Shown here piece by piece: positions 38,567 through 46,626 of a stretch of 64,000 nucleotides of DNA. The number at the start of each line of letters is the position of its first letter. The stretch's first letter is position 1. The translations under genes were made by a program, and so were the position numbers. Source of the DNA: Gordonia soli NBRC 108243. GTDB taxonomy: Bacteria; Actinomycetota; Actinomycetes; Mycobacteriales; Mycobacteriaceae. The notes under the pieces are model-generated. The model was not told the DNA's origin and searched no databases. It saw nothing but the letters and a program-made list of their open reading frames with translations. Where the stretch lies: NCBI RefSeq assembly GCF_000334455.1, contig NZ_BANX01000016.1, positions 103,221-167,220 on the forward strand, read 5' to 3'.

Positions 38567-39052
38567 TCAGACGGCGAGCAGGTCGTCGATCTGGTTGATG
38601 GCCGACGACGCACCCTCGACGACACCCATGTCGAGGACCTTCTGCAGCCCTTCGGCCGTCTCGTACGTGCTCACGTAGGTGGCAACGGTCGTCCCGTTGT
38701 CTTCGACGAAGCTGAAGTCGTTGGTGGACACCGGCAACGACTCGATCGGGGTGAAGTCCTCGTTCGCGAAACCGTCGGCGAAGCGAAAGCCCGACGGCTC
38801 GTCGACCGAGATGATCTCCCAGTAACCGGCGAACTTCTCTCCCTCCGGGCCGGTCATGAAATACGTGACGCGGCCGCCGGGGGTGAGGTCGTGGTCGACG
38901 ACGGTCGCCGGGAACTCCGGTGGTCCCCAGATCTTCTCGAGCTGGCGGGGGTCGGCGTACACCTGCCAGACCCGATCGCGCGGAGCGGCGAACTCCGCGG
39001 TGATGGTCAGTGTGAGTGCGTCGAGATCGTGTTCGACGGTCGATACGGGCAT
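38567..39052 (-). CDS. SRPBCC/AHSA1-domain protein
   Basis: 161 aa from the ATG 4 bases after the ArsR stop. The START/Bet v 1-like fold typical of AHSA1: RVWQVYADPRQLEKIWGPPEFPATVVDHDLTPGGRVTYFM, GYWEIISVDEPSGFRFADGF, ending in the long helix. Such genes almost always follow an ArsR regulator, as here. Probable lipid or hydrophobic ligand binder; no enzymatic residue identified. Confidence 0.93.
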   Translation of the reverse strand: MPVSTVEHDLDALTLTITAEFAAPRDRVWQVYADPRQLEKIWGPPEFPATVVDHDLTPGGRVTYFMTGPEGEKFAGYWEIISVDEPSGFRFADGFANEDFTPIESLPVSTNDFSFVEDNGTTVATYVSTYETAEGLQKVLDMGVVEGASSAINQIDDLLAV

Positions 39053-39056
39053 GGCG

Positions 39057-39398
39057 TCATTCCTTCGGTCGATGGTCGGTGGCGAGCAATTCGTCGATCC
39101 GCGCGATCCGCCCTCGCCAGACCTGTTCCAGATCGGACAGCATCGACGAGACCGCGCGCACTGCTTCGACATCCCCGGACGCGAGTTGCTCACGGCCACT
39201 GCGTCGTTTGACCAGCAGGCCCGACCGCTCGAGGACGGCGACGTGTTTCTGCACTGCGGCGAAGCTCATGTCGTATGCCGCCGCCAATGCAGAGACCGAG
39301 TGCTCGCCGGCCAGGACCCGTCGCATGATGTCGCGGCGGGTCCGATCGGAGAGCGCGTGGAACAGAGCGTCGGCTCTGTCCTCGTCTGACTCGAACAC
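39057..39398 (-). CDS. ArsR-family regulator paired with an AHSA1 gene
   Basis: 113 aa. Winged helix DALFHALSDRTRRDIMRRVLAGEHSVSALAAAYDMSFAAVQKHVAVLERSGLL; no metal-ligand cysteines, matching the metal-free SdpR/AHSA1-associated branch. I chose the GTG at 39398: TATGTT ends 6 bases upstream, and the longest frame begins within the operator. It and the AHSA1 gene form an operon repressed by this protein (inference from the operator). Confidence 0.92.
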   Translation of the reverse strand: MFESDEDRADALFHALSDRTRRDIMRRVLAGEHSVSALAAAYDMSFAAVQKHVAVLERSGLLVKRRSGREQLASGDVEAVRAVSSMLSDLEQVWRGRIARIDELLATDHRPKE

Positions 39399-39405
39399 GA
39401 GCCAA

Positions 39406-39429
39406 ACATACAACCGTTTGGTTGTATGT
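39406..39429. promoter_or_regulatory. ArsR operator: 24-bp perfect inverted repeat
   Basis: ACATACAACC-N4-GGTTGTATGT, starting 8 bases upstream of the ArsR start and covering its TATGTT -10 element. Textbook position for autorepression. Confidence 0.85.
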
Positions 39430-39550
39430 GCAATACCTCGTTCGCGGGTGAGCGACCTCGAGCGGAGATCTCCTGCGGTTGACAGAGATCTGAGATGATC
39501 GACAACCGCCGGGGCGGAGGACCGCGCAGGGACAGAGGAGTGAGAAGTCG

Positions 39551-40255
39551 GTGAACATCCACGCGGAGATCGCGCACTGGCTCGTGCAGTTCATGGGGCG
39601 TCGGACCGAGAGTTCAGTCCTGACCAGGTTCTGACGAGTGTCACCGACCACGCCATCGAGCTGCTGCCGACAGTCGATCACGCCGCAGTCACCCTCGTTC
39701 GCCGGACGCAACGATCGAACAGCGCCGCCGCCGAACTCGACTCGACTGCTGCTACCGGACCTGTCGCGTCGATTCGACGCCCTGCAGCACGAGCACGGCG
39801 ACGGCCCCTGCTTCGACGCGATCTGGCAACAGCACACCGTGCGGATCGACGACTTCACCTCCGATACCCGCTGGCCCGCGCTTGCCGCCGCCGTGGTGGC
39901 CGAGACACCCATCCGATCGACACTGTCGATCCAGCTGTTCACCGCCGAGCGGGAACTCGACGCGCTCACCCTCCACTCTCAGACCGCGGCGTCGTTCGAC
40001 GCCGACCTCGAGGACATCGCGACGGTGCTGGCCGCTCACGCTGCGATCGCGTTCAGCGCCGCCCGACGCGGGCAGCAATTCCACAGCGCGCTGGCCACCC
40101 GCGACATCATCGGTCAGGCCAAGGGCATGCTGATGGAGCGCTACGACATCAGCGCGTTCGGTGCATTCGACATGCTGCGGCGACTCTCGCAGGAGACCAA
40201 CACCCCGGTCGTCGAGGTCGCCGAGCAACTCGTGCAGGTCGATCACCCGGAGTGA
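39551..40255 (+). pseudogene. GAF-ANTAR regulator broken by two compensating frameshifts
   Basis: From GTG 39551 the frame (NIHAEIAHWLVQF) fits the usual start of a GAF-ANTAR protein but stops at 39634. The next expected segment (SPDQVLTSVTDHAIELLPTVDHAAVTLVRR) is in a second frame, to about 39755, and the remainder (SRRFDALQHEHGDGPCFDAIW, then ANTAR helices IIGQAKGMLMERYDISAFGAFDMLRRLSQE) is back in the first. This equals one deleted base near 39600 and one added base near 39755. ANTAR domains bind RNA hairpins for antitermination. As sequenced, only residues after GTG 39638 would be made, lacking a proper GAF start. A sequencing error cannot be excluded. Confidence 0.7.
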
Positions 40256-40264
40256 CCGGCGGAT

Positions 40265-41134
40265 TCATCTGCGCCGGTGCGCGTCGCCGCCGGTGTGGAG
40301 TAATGCAAGCCAGTCGCTGATCGCTGCGCCAACCTCGGTCGGCGCCTGCACCGGAGCGAGATGGCCGACGCCGTCGAGCACGACGACTTCGGGATCGTCG
40401 GGCAGCAACTCGCGGAGTCGGCCCGCCTGCTCGACCGGGATCCACGGATCGTCGGCACCCCACCCGACCCTCGTCCGGCACCGGACCTTCGACAGTCGAT
40501 CCACCAGCGGTCGGGTGTGTTCAGGTCGGAGCGCCGCGATCTGGCGGTAGAAAGTCGTCTGCCCGACCTCGTCGATCCACGGTCGGCACAGTCGGTCGAG
40601 CCATTCATCGCTCAGCAGATGATTACCGGCCCCGGCGATGTACTCACGCACGAGAGCCGTGTGCAACGCCGCGGGTAAGCGTTCGAACACCGCGGCGTTG
40701 TCGGCGACGAGCCGAAAGAACGGCGATCCCCACGGGTCGAGAGTCACGATGTCCCAGAGGAACAGCGACTTGTACTCGCTGCCGTGCAGCAGGTGGGCGC
40801 CGAGCGCCACCGCTCCCCCGATGTCGTGCGCCACGATGTGCGGGCGGGACGCACCCCACAGGGTCTGCAGTTGCGCGAATCTGGCCATCTGCGTCGCCAG
40901 ATCGAGAGGGGCACCGGGGTCAATCGAGCGTCCGTATCCGGGCATGTCCCACAGGAAGACTCGACGATCACGGCTGAGGTGGTGGGCGATGCCGGCCCAG
41001 ACCTGGGCCGACCAGGGCGTTCCGTGACACATCACGACATCGTCGACAGCACCCGCCGTGGGACCGAGCACCCAGGTTGCGACGGCCACACCATCGACAG
41101 TCAGATACGTCGGCTCCGGCAGTTCGACCCCCAT
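40265..41134 (-). CDS. alpha/beta hydrolase, Asp-nucleophile type (epoxide hydrolase/dehalogenase-like)
   Basis: 289 aa from an ATG with TAAGGT 7 bases upstream (leaderless). Oxyanion HGTPWSAQVW, nucleophile elbow VAHDIGGAVAL with Asp where lipases have Ser, acid region WGADDPWIP and final His in GVGHLAPVQ. Asp nucleophiles occur in haloalkane dehalogenases and epoxide hydrolases; the reaction here is unproven. Single gene. Confidence 0.9.
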   Translation of the reverse strand: MGVELPEPTYLTVDGVAVATWVLGPTAGAVDDVVMCHGTPWSAQVWAGIAHHLSRDRRVFLWDMPGYGRSIDPGAPLDLATQMARFAQLQTLWGASRPHIVAHDIGGAVALGAHLLHGSEYKSLFLWDIVTLDPWGSPFFRLVADNAAVFERLPAALHTALVREYIAGAGNHLLSDEWLDRLCRPWIDEVGQTTFYRQIAALRPEHTRPLVDRLSKVRCRTRVGWGADDPWIPVEQAGRLRELLPDDPEVVVLDGVGHLAPVQAPTEVGAAISDWLALLHTGGDAHRRR

Positions 41135-41217
41135 GGCGATCACCTTAGGTCCTCACCGATGAGTTCCGCGCGGTCGTACGGTCTCTCTCTTCGCAGACCG
41201 AACAGAGGGAGACAGCC

Positions 41218-41796
41218 ATGACCGCGACGTACACCTTCGACATCTTTTCCAGTCTCGACGGATTCGCCGGCTACGAGAACGGCGACTGGGGTGGGTACTG
41301 GGGCAAGCAGGGCCCGGAGTTCCTCGAGCACCGGGCCGCACAGTACGAACCCGGTTCGCGGATGGTGTTCGGTGCCAACACCTATCGCGACTTCGCCGAG
41401 ATGTATGCGACACACTCCGACGATTCCGAGGTCTTCGACGCGTGGGCCACCAAGATGCGCGATCTCCCCGTCACGGTGGTGTCGTCGACGCTGTCCGAGC
41501 CCCTGGACTGGCCGGGGGCGACCGTCGTGAGCGGCGATGCGGTGAAGGTGATCGGACAACTCAAGCGGGAGTCGGACGAACCGTTGCGATCACACGGCAG
41601 CCTCTCGCTGAATCGCGCACTTCTGTCGGCCGGCCTCGTCGACTACATCCAGCTGACCGTGTTCCCGGTCCTCACCGGCGAGACCGGTGTGCTCCCGGTG
41701 TTCCGGGACGTTGCCGACTTCGACCTCGAACTCGTCGCGAGCCGGGTGTTCGACGGCAACACGCAGGAGCTGACCTACCGACCCACCCTGCACTGA
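41218..41796 (+). CDS. dihydrofolate-reductase-fold protein (RibD C-terminal type)
   Basis: 192 aa with AGGGAGA upstream. Start TATYTFDIFSSLDGFAGYENGDWG and RMVFGANTYRDF are typical of the RibD_C/DHFR-like family of stand-alone reductases; GVLPVFRDVADFDLELV closes the fold. Usually NADPH-dependent, with unknown substrate. A SDGFAGYE-type loop rather than DHFR active-site residues argues against folate reduction. Confidence 0.9.
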   Translation: MTATYTFDIFSSLDGFAGYENGDWGGYWGKQGPEFLEHRAAQYEPGSRMVFGANTYRDFAEMYATHSDDSEVFDAWATKMRDLPVTVVSSTLSEPLDWPGATVVSGDAVKVIGQLKRESDEPLRSHGSLSLNRALLSAGLVDYIQLTVFPVLTGETGVLPVFRDVADFDLELVASRVFDGNTQELTYRPTLH

Positions 41797-41979
41797 GAAG
41801 CTCTCAAAGCACGGCGATCGCGGAGCGTCATCGAAGACCACTGACCAGAACTGCCGCCGCCGAGCGCTCACCTGCTCGACGTCAACACGCCCGCACCGCC
41901 CAGGACCGGCACCGAACAGTGAAGCGACCACTCTGATGGAGGAGCGTGGCACCAGCTCTATCGGCCGGCGCCCATGTGA

Positions 41980-42510
41980 TCAACGATCGGCATCCTGTTG
42001 GCGATACCGACGCACCGCCATGCGATTGCCACACGCGGGCGAGCAGTACCGTTGACGCCCGTTTCGGGAGGTGTCTGCGTAGATTCGAGGACACCCGTCT
42101 GCCGCGCATTCACCGAGTCGGTCGATACCGCGCGCAGCGAGGTGGAATGCGGTGCCTACACACAGGAGTGCGGCCAGTTGGGTGGTCGTGGATACGTTGT
42201 CGCCCCGGAAGTGGAGGTGCCAGTCCGTGCTTCCGTGGTGGTCTGTTAGCCGTGGCGGGCCCACGTAGGTGGCAATGAGCGCGTTGAGGTTGTCTGTGCG
42301 TGGGTGGGGCCATCCACTACGGGCCATGGCGTCCCACTCGTCGAGGAACTGATTGATCGGCGTGAAGTCCGCGGGGGTGGGCTGTTGCGCATCAAAGACG
42401 ATCTCCGCTGCAGCGCAACGATGAACGAGGTCCGGCAGGCTGGCAGGTCGATTGTTGACTAGCCCCGCCGCGAAGCGAACAACGTCCCTACCGTCATGGT
42501 TGAAATGCAC
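41980..42510 (-). CDS. CGNR zinc-finger regulator
   Basis: 176 aa, GTG start. N-terminal ABATE-like helical domain, then the C-terminal CGNR zinc finger (CAADGCPRIYADTSRNGRQRYCSPACGNRMAVRRYR) of actinobacterial regulators. The Cys/His ligands are intact. The divergent neighbour is a 44-aa protein beginning 25 bases away. A second member of this family lies at 46 kb. Confidence 0.9.
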   Translation of the reverse strand: MHFNHDGRDVVRFAAGLVNNRPASLPDLVHRCAAAEIVFDAQQPTPADFTPINQFLDEWDAMARSGWPHPRTDNLNALIATYVGPPRLTDHHGSTDWHLHFRGDNVSTTTQLAALLCVGTAFHLAARGIDRLGECAADGCPRIYADTSRNGRQRYCSPACGNRMAVRRYRQQDADR

Positions 42511-42535
42511 AATGCCATTACATCACGCTGGGTGC

Positions 42536-42670
42536 ATGCCGACGATGGATTGCCCGCACGAATGGTTGACTGCCTCGACCCACAACACCAGCCTCGGCAT
42601 GGTTGCATACCTGCAGTGCGGGGCTTGCGGAATGTGGCGGGTAACCGAGTCCGGGCGGCGGCGAGCATGA
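42536..42670 (+). CDS. 44-aa zinc-ribbon-like protein
   Basis: Starts MPTMDCPHEWLTASTHNTSLGMVAYLQ and continues CGACGMWRV. The CPHEW...STHxTSxGxxxYxxCxxCG pattern is a recurrent actinobacterial mini-protein with probable Zn ligands. It is divergent from the CGNR gene and shares its 25-base promoter region, so the two are probably linked. The start ATG has GGTG just upstream. Confidence 0.6.
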   Translation: MPTMDCPHEWLTASTHNTSLGMVAYLQCGACGMWRVTESGRRRA

Positions 42671-42684
42671 TGCCCGAGCGGTCG

Positions 42685-43062
42685 TCAGAAGTACTCGTGT
42701 TCGCGGATGCACAGGTAGTAGCCGTCGGGGTCGAGGATGCGAAAGTCGCGGACGCCCCATGGGCGGTGTTGTATGTCGTCGGCCAGCGGCCAGTGCGCGG
42801 CTAGGACAGCGGCGTAGGTGGTGTCGAGATCGTCGACCTCCAGTCCGAGTTCGACGCCGATCGGTGGCCGCCGATGCGCCACCGACGTCGGGGCCGGACG
42901 TAGCGATGCTCCGATGACGACCTCACCGCACCGAAACGCCAGATACGGGTCTGTGCTGTCCCGAGCGTCGCTGATGACGGTGAAGCCCAACAGGCCCACG
43001 TAGAAGCGAGCAGACCGGTCCAGGTCAGCGGGGAAGATCTCCCACGTCGACGCCATCGCCAT
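42685..43062 (-). CDS. VOC/glyoxalase-family protein
   Basis: 125 aa; its ATG overlaps the GNAT stop (TGATG). betaalphabeta modules FPADLDRSARFYVGLLGFTVISDARDSTDPYLAFRCGEVVIG and VELGLEVDDLDTTYAAVLAAH, ending RILDPDGYYLCIREHEYF. Family members include bleomycin-resistance proteins, glyoxalases and dioxygenases; metal ligands are incomplete here (Glu in ELGLE, Glu near the end), so binding rather than catalysis is possible. Confidence 0.9.
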   Translation of the reverse strand: MAMASTWEIFPADLDRSARFYVGLLGFTVISDARDSTDPYLAFRCGEVVIGASLRPAPTSVAHRRPPIGVELGLEVDDLDTTYAAVLAAHWPLADDIQHRPWGVRDFRILDPDGYYLCIREHEYF

Positions 43063-43523
43063 CAGCGCGCTCCAGTCTCCATCGTGAGAATCATGGTGTC
43101 GTTGTCGAGGGTGAATCCGGCGCGCAAGTACACGGGGATCGATTGCGGAGTTGGAGACAGCATGACTTTGCTGTAGCCGCGCTGCTCGGCGATCTGCACC
43201 GTGTTGACCAGCAACCTGTACCCGATGCCGCGTAGCCGAAATTCGGGGCGCACGTACAGGTGCCCCAAGTAGCCCCACCGGGAACTGAATGCGGCGCGAG
43301 GGCGCGGCATCCGTGTGTGCTCGGTCATACAGACCATGCCCGCAGCGGTCGAGTACTCGGAAGCGATCCAGACGGTCCGGTCGGGGTGGGTCATCCATCG
43401 GTCTACGGCAGCAGAGAATTCGGCGTTGCCGGCCCACTGCGGCACTGTCGGGTCGATCTCGCGTGTCCACATCCACCGCAGCTGCGCGACGTCGCTTGGC
43501 AGCGGGTCGTCGGTTATGCGCAC
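43062..43523 (-). CDS. GNAT acetyltransferase
   Basis: 153 aa from GTG (VRITDD). The acetyl-CoA signature is LYVRPEFRLRGIGYRLLVNTVQIAEQRGYSKVMLSPT, with a C-terminal YLRAGFTLDNDTMILTM strand. TGACTT lies 6 bases before the GTG, a poor but possible leaderless promoter. Forms a two-gene operon with the VOC protein: a possible resistance or detoxification pair. Confidence 0.88.
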   Translation of the reverse strand: MRITDDPLPSDVAQLRWMWTREIDPTVPQWAGNAEFSAAVDRWMTHPDRTVWIASEYSTAAGMVCMTEHTRMPRPRAAFSSRWGYLGHLYVRPEFRLRGIGYRLLVNTVQIAEQRGYSKVMLSPTPQSIPVYLRAGFTLDNDTMILTMETGAR

Positions 43524-43694
43524 ACCTAGAAGTCAATCAAATCGTGGTGCGTTCGCCCAGCTTTGATAGTTCTGCACCGGGGGTTCGATGCCCAGCGCTG
43601 CGATCAGCAGGGTCGCGTCCACCGTGGTCAGACTGCCCGACACAACCTACGCAGCCGGATCATCGACAAGCCTGGTCGTCTCCGCGACTCGCGA

Positions 43695-44459
43695 TCACGG
43701 TGCGTCCAGGAACTGCAGGATCACACTGTTCACGGCAATCGGCGCCTCGAGCGGGATGAGATGGGTGCCGGGAATGACGGCCAGCCGCGCGCCATCGATG
43801 GCATCGACGACCTCACGCGAATGGTCGAGCGTCACCTCGTCCCGATCGCCCTGGAGCACCAGCGTCGGCACTGCGATGGCACCGAGGTCTTCGATCGGGA
43901 TCTCCGGCTCTGAGCCGATCATTGCCATCGTCTTGTCGAACACGATCGAGAAATGCTCCGCACCATCCGGCGACTCTTCGGCATACGCCGCTCGGAAGAA
44001 CTCCATCAGGTCGGAATCCGCGGAGTCCAGCTCATCGAGGATTCCGCCGGACGCACGACCGGAGCTGTTGAAGTACTGCCCGATCAAGACCAGCCTTCGG
44101 ACGAGGTCGGGACGGCGAAGTGCCACGATCGCGCCGACCACTGCTCCGTCACTCCAGCCGACGATGTCCGCGGGCGCTCCGACGATCTCGTCGAGATACA
44201 CGATGGTCTCCAGCGCCATGTCCACATAATGGAACTCCGCGGTCACATCGGGGCTGCGGCCATGCCCGTGACGCTCGGGGACGTAGACCCTCCGGTCGTC
44301 GTCGACGAATGCCGGAACCTGTGCACCCCACGACGATGCGCCCGCAAACGCTCCGTGCAGCAGAACGGTCGGAGGCCCGTCACCGGTCACCTCGTGCCAG
44401 ATACGGGTGTTCGGTTCCGGATGGCTGATCGTGGTGTACTCGCGAACGGTCGAGGTCAC
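43695..44459 (-). CDS. alpha/beta hydrolase (Ser type)
   Basis: 254 aa from GTG with TACGGT 6 bases upstream (leaderless). HGAFAGASSWGAQV oxyanion loop, nucleophile GWSDGAVVG, Asp in GDRDEVT and His in PGTHLIPLEAP. General esterase/hydrolase fold related to lactonases and peroxidases. The 170 bases upstream of the next operon hold no gene. Confidence 0.9.
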   Translation of the reverse strand: MTSTVREYTTISHPEPNTRIWHEVTGDGPPTVLLHGAFAGASSWGAQVPAFVDDDRRVYVPERHGHGRSPDVTAEFHYVDMALETIVYLDEIVGAPADIVGWSDGAVVGAIVALRRPDLVRRLVLIGQYFNSSGRASGGILDELDSADSDLMEFFRAAYAEESPDGAEHFSIVFDKTMAMIGSEPEIPIEDLGAIAVPTLVLQGDRDEVTLDHSREVVDAIDGARLAVIPGTHLIPLEAPIAVNSVILQFLDAP

Positions 44460-44478
44460 GGATCGACCGTATCCGCAT

Positions 44479-45405
44479 TCAGATCAGCCATCCAGCGATG
44501 GGCGGGTTCGTACGGGCCAGCCCCGCCAGTGGCCAACTGCCGCCGAGCGCGGCCGGGAGTTCCACCACATGCTCGACGATGAAGTCGACCATCCGTCGGG
44601 CGCCGGGGATCTCGGCGCTACGGGTCGCCGACCAGTCGGTGACGGCGGTGCCGGTGAGCTGCAGGAGATCTCCCGACGACCAGTCGACGAACAGCAGTCC
44701 GGCACGCGGGTCCACATCCAGGTTCCCGAGGGTCTGGTACATCGAATTGCCGCGATAGTCGGGCCAACTCAGATTGCGGTCGTCGGCCACCGCGACGAAG
44801 CCGGGGTTGCCACCCCGGTGTGAGACGTCGGCTCCGGCGGTCACGTGAGCGGTGGCTATGAAGAAGGTGTCACTCGTGCGGATGAGTTCTCGATGCACCG
44901 GGTCGAGTCGATCGAGATGACGAACGGCCCCTGGCCCCGGAACACCGCCGGGAGGTGCCTCGACGCGGTCCCGATCGCTGATGTACTTGGGGCAGTTGGA
45001 ATAGACCTGATCGGTCGTGATCTGCACGCCGTCGTCAGTAGAACGCCCTCGTCCGTTGATTCGCATCCGTCGTCGCGACGCGAACTCGATGGCCAGCAGG
45101 CCCAGATCATGCGTGCCGGAAGCAAGTGACCCGGCGAGCACGTCCCCCTCCGGCGGCACCGCGCCGATGCGCACACTGCGTGGGTCGGACACGGAGATGA
45201 ACCCTGCAGGGCCACTGAGGACGCTCGCCCACACGGAACCCCGCGGGTCGCGGTGGCCAATGAACAGCAGCCTCTGCTGCTCGAGGAAGTCGGCAGCGAC
45301 ATCGGGGATCTCGGCGCCGACGAGGCCACGGCCGACCTTGACCGCGACCTCGTGTTCGCCGGCCCGCTCCTGAACGCGCAGTTCACCGTCATGGAAGATC
45401 GCCAT
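44479..45405 (-). CDS. pyridoxamine-5'-phosphate-oxidase-like flavin protein
   Basis: 308 aa. FMN-binding split-barrel (DTFFIATAHVTAGADVSHRGGNPGFVAVADDRNLSWPDYRGNSMYQTLGNLDVDPRAGLLFVD). An N-terminal half resembles the same fold (FLEQQRLLFIGHRDPRGSVWASVLSG) and contains a SNCPKYI block typical of actinobacterial members. Likely uses FMN or F420. Follows a VOC gene by 11 bases, same operon; the adjacent divergent CGNR protein is the likely regulator. Confidence 0.9.
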   Translation of the reverse strand: MAIFHDGELRVQERAGEHEVAVKVGRGLVGAEIPDVAADFLEQQRLLFIGHRDPRGSVWASVLSGPAGFISVSDPRSVRIGAVPPEGDVLAGSLASGTHDLGLLAIEFASRRRMRINGRGRSTDDGVQITTDQVYSNCPKYISDRDRVEAPPGGVPGPGAVRHLDRLDPVHRELIRTSDTFFIATAHVTAGADVSHRGGNPGFVAVADDRNLSWPDYRGNSMYQTLGNLDVDPRAGLLFVDWSSGDLLQLTGTAVTDWSATRSAEIPGARRMVDFIVEHVVELPAALGGSWPLAGLARTNPPIAGWLI

Positions 45406-45416
45406 CGCCGGTCAAC

Positions 45417-45878
45417 TCAAAAGAAGCCACAGGTGGGCGCCTCACCGGACGGCGCAGGTGCGGTCTCGTCCACGCCCGTCGGTGTGAACACCTCCAACCG
45501 GGTCCCGTCGGGGTCGTCGAAAAAAATGGCACCAGACGACGCGCCCTCCCCGTGGACCACGACACCGTCGAAATGCACTGTTCCGCCCAACTCCCGAACC
45601 CGCGACTCGATCGCTCGAACCGCCTCGACGTCACCGACCTGGAACGACAGGTGATGGAGCCCCGGCCCGGCGGGGTCGAACCGTCCCGAACTCTGCTGCC
45701 ACAGCGTGACGAGCAGTGCTCCATCGTCACCGAGGAACGCCCAGCGCCGATCGGGGTCCGTCCCCTCACCCTGCACATCCCACCCGAACACCTGTCGGTA
45801 GAACGCGGTCGAACGGTCGATGTCGGTCACGTTCAGACCCACGTGGCCGGTGATGAGGCGAGGCGTGGTCGTCGTCAT
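45417..45878 (-). CDS. VOC-family protein
   Basis: 153 aa from the ATG seven bases after AAGGAG. Two modules: GHVGLNVTDIDRSTAFYRQVFGWDV and GLHHLSFQVGDVEAVRAIESRVRELGG, ending IFFDDPDGTRLEVFTPTG; His, Glu and the second-module pair can coordinate a metal, as in glyoxalase or extradiol dioxygenases. Operon partner of the flavin protein. The C-terminal SGEAPTCGFF tail is unusual. Confidence 0.92.
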   Translation of the reverse strand: MTTTTPRLITGHVGLNVTDIDRSTAFYRQVFGWDVQGEGTDPDRRWAFLGDDGALLVTLWQQSSGRFDPAGPGLHHLSFQVGDVEAVRAIESRVRELGGTVHFDGVVVHGEGASSGAIFFDDPDGTRLEVFTPTGVDETAPAPSGEAPTCGFF

Positions 45879-46036
45879 GGAGGCTCCTTGGTCGCATTGC
45901 TGGATATTCTGTCGTTTTGATGTTAGACAGTTACATGCTGATCGGTCAAGCAACAAGGCCCAGCTGTGCGCTAGGTTTCGAATCGTCAGCCAAGGCGAAG
46001 TGCCACTCAATGCCGAACGACGGTTACACTCGAACC

Positions 46037-46555
46037 GTGTTGAATCGGCCGCTGACAGGAGAACCGCTGCCGCTCGATCTCGCCAACACGCAGTGGGTCA
46101 TCTCGGGCGAGCCGCACGACGCCCTGACCGACCCTGACTTCGTCCGGTCGTGGATGGCCGACCACGGTCGTCCAGACGTCGCGGATCTCCACCGCGCGAC
46201 CCGTGCCCTGGTGTCCGCGCGGGCCGCTATCAGGACCGTTCTGCCACGTCCGACCGAGGCATCGGCCTACGACGCCTTCAACTCGTTGCTCGCTCGTGGA
46301 CATCTGCGCGAACGCGTGGACGCAGACGGGGTGAGCACAGTCGTCGAGGTGGACGACCCCGACGAGTGGCTGGCGTGGAAGGCAGCACACGACTTGATCG
46401 TCCTGCTGAACGACCGACCACATCGGATAAAACCCTGCGGCGGCTGCGTCTTGTGGTTCTTCGACAACACCCGGAGCGGCACCCGACGCTGGTGCTCGAT
46501 GGAGGCCTGCGGAAACCGCGCGAAGGTCCGTCGCCATCGGGCCCTGCACGACTAG
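46037..46555 (+). CDS. CGNR zinc-finger regulator of the VOC-flavin operon
   Basis: 172 aa. The longest frame begins 120 bases earlier, but TACACT ends exactly 6 bases before the GTG at 46037 and the sequence before it is AT-rich and non-coding, so I use the leaderless start. ABATE-type domain followed by CGGCVLWFFDNTRSGTRRWCSMEACGNRAKVRRHR. Divergent from the VOC-flavin operon with a 158-base gap that includes a TGTCG...GACA-type dyad. Confidence 0.9.
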   Translation: MLNRPLTGEPLPLDLANTQWVISGEPHDALTDPDFVRSWMADHGRPDVADLHRATRALVSARAAIRTVLPRPTEASAYDAFNSLLARGHLRERVDADGVSTVVEVDDPDEWLAWKAAHDLIVLLNDRPHRIKPCGGCVLWFFDNTRSGTRRWCSMEACGNRAKVRRHRALHD

Positions 46556-46591
46556 ACGCGCCGCGAATCTTCGCTGTCGGCGAAAGTCCTT

Positions 46592-46613
46592 GACTTCACC
46601 CGCACGTGAAGTC
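46592..46613. promoter_or_regulatory. inverted repeat in the nat promoter
   Basis: Perfect 8-base arms GACTTCAC-N6-GTGAAGTC, placed between the TTGACT -35 (46590-46595) and the GACGAT -10 (46615-46620). A bound dimer would block RNA polymerase. Which protein binds is unknown. Confidence 0.7.
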
Positions 46614-46626
46614 CGACGATGGGAAG

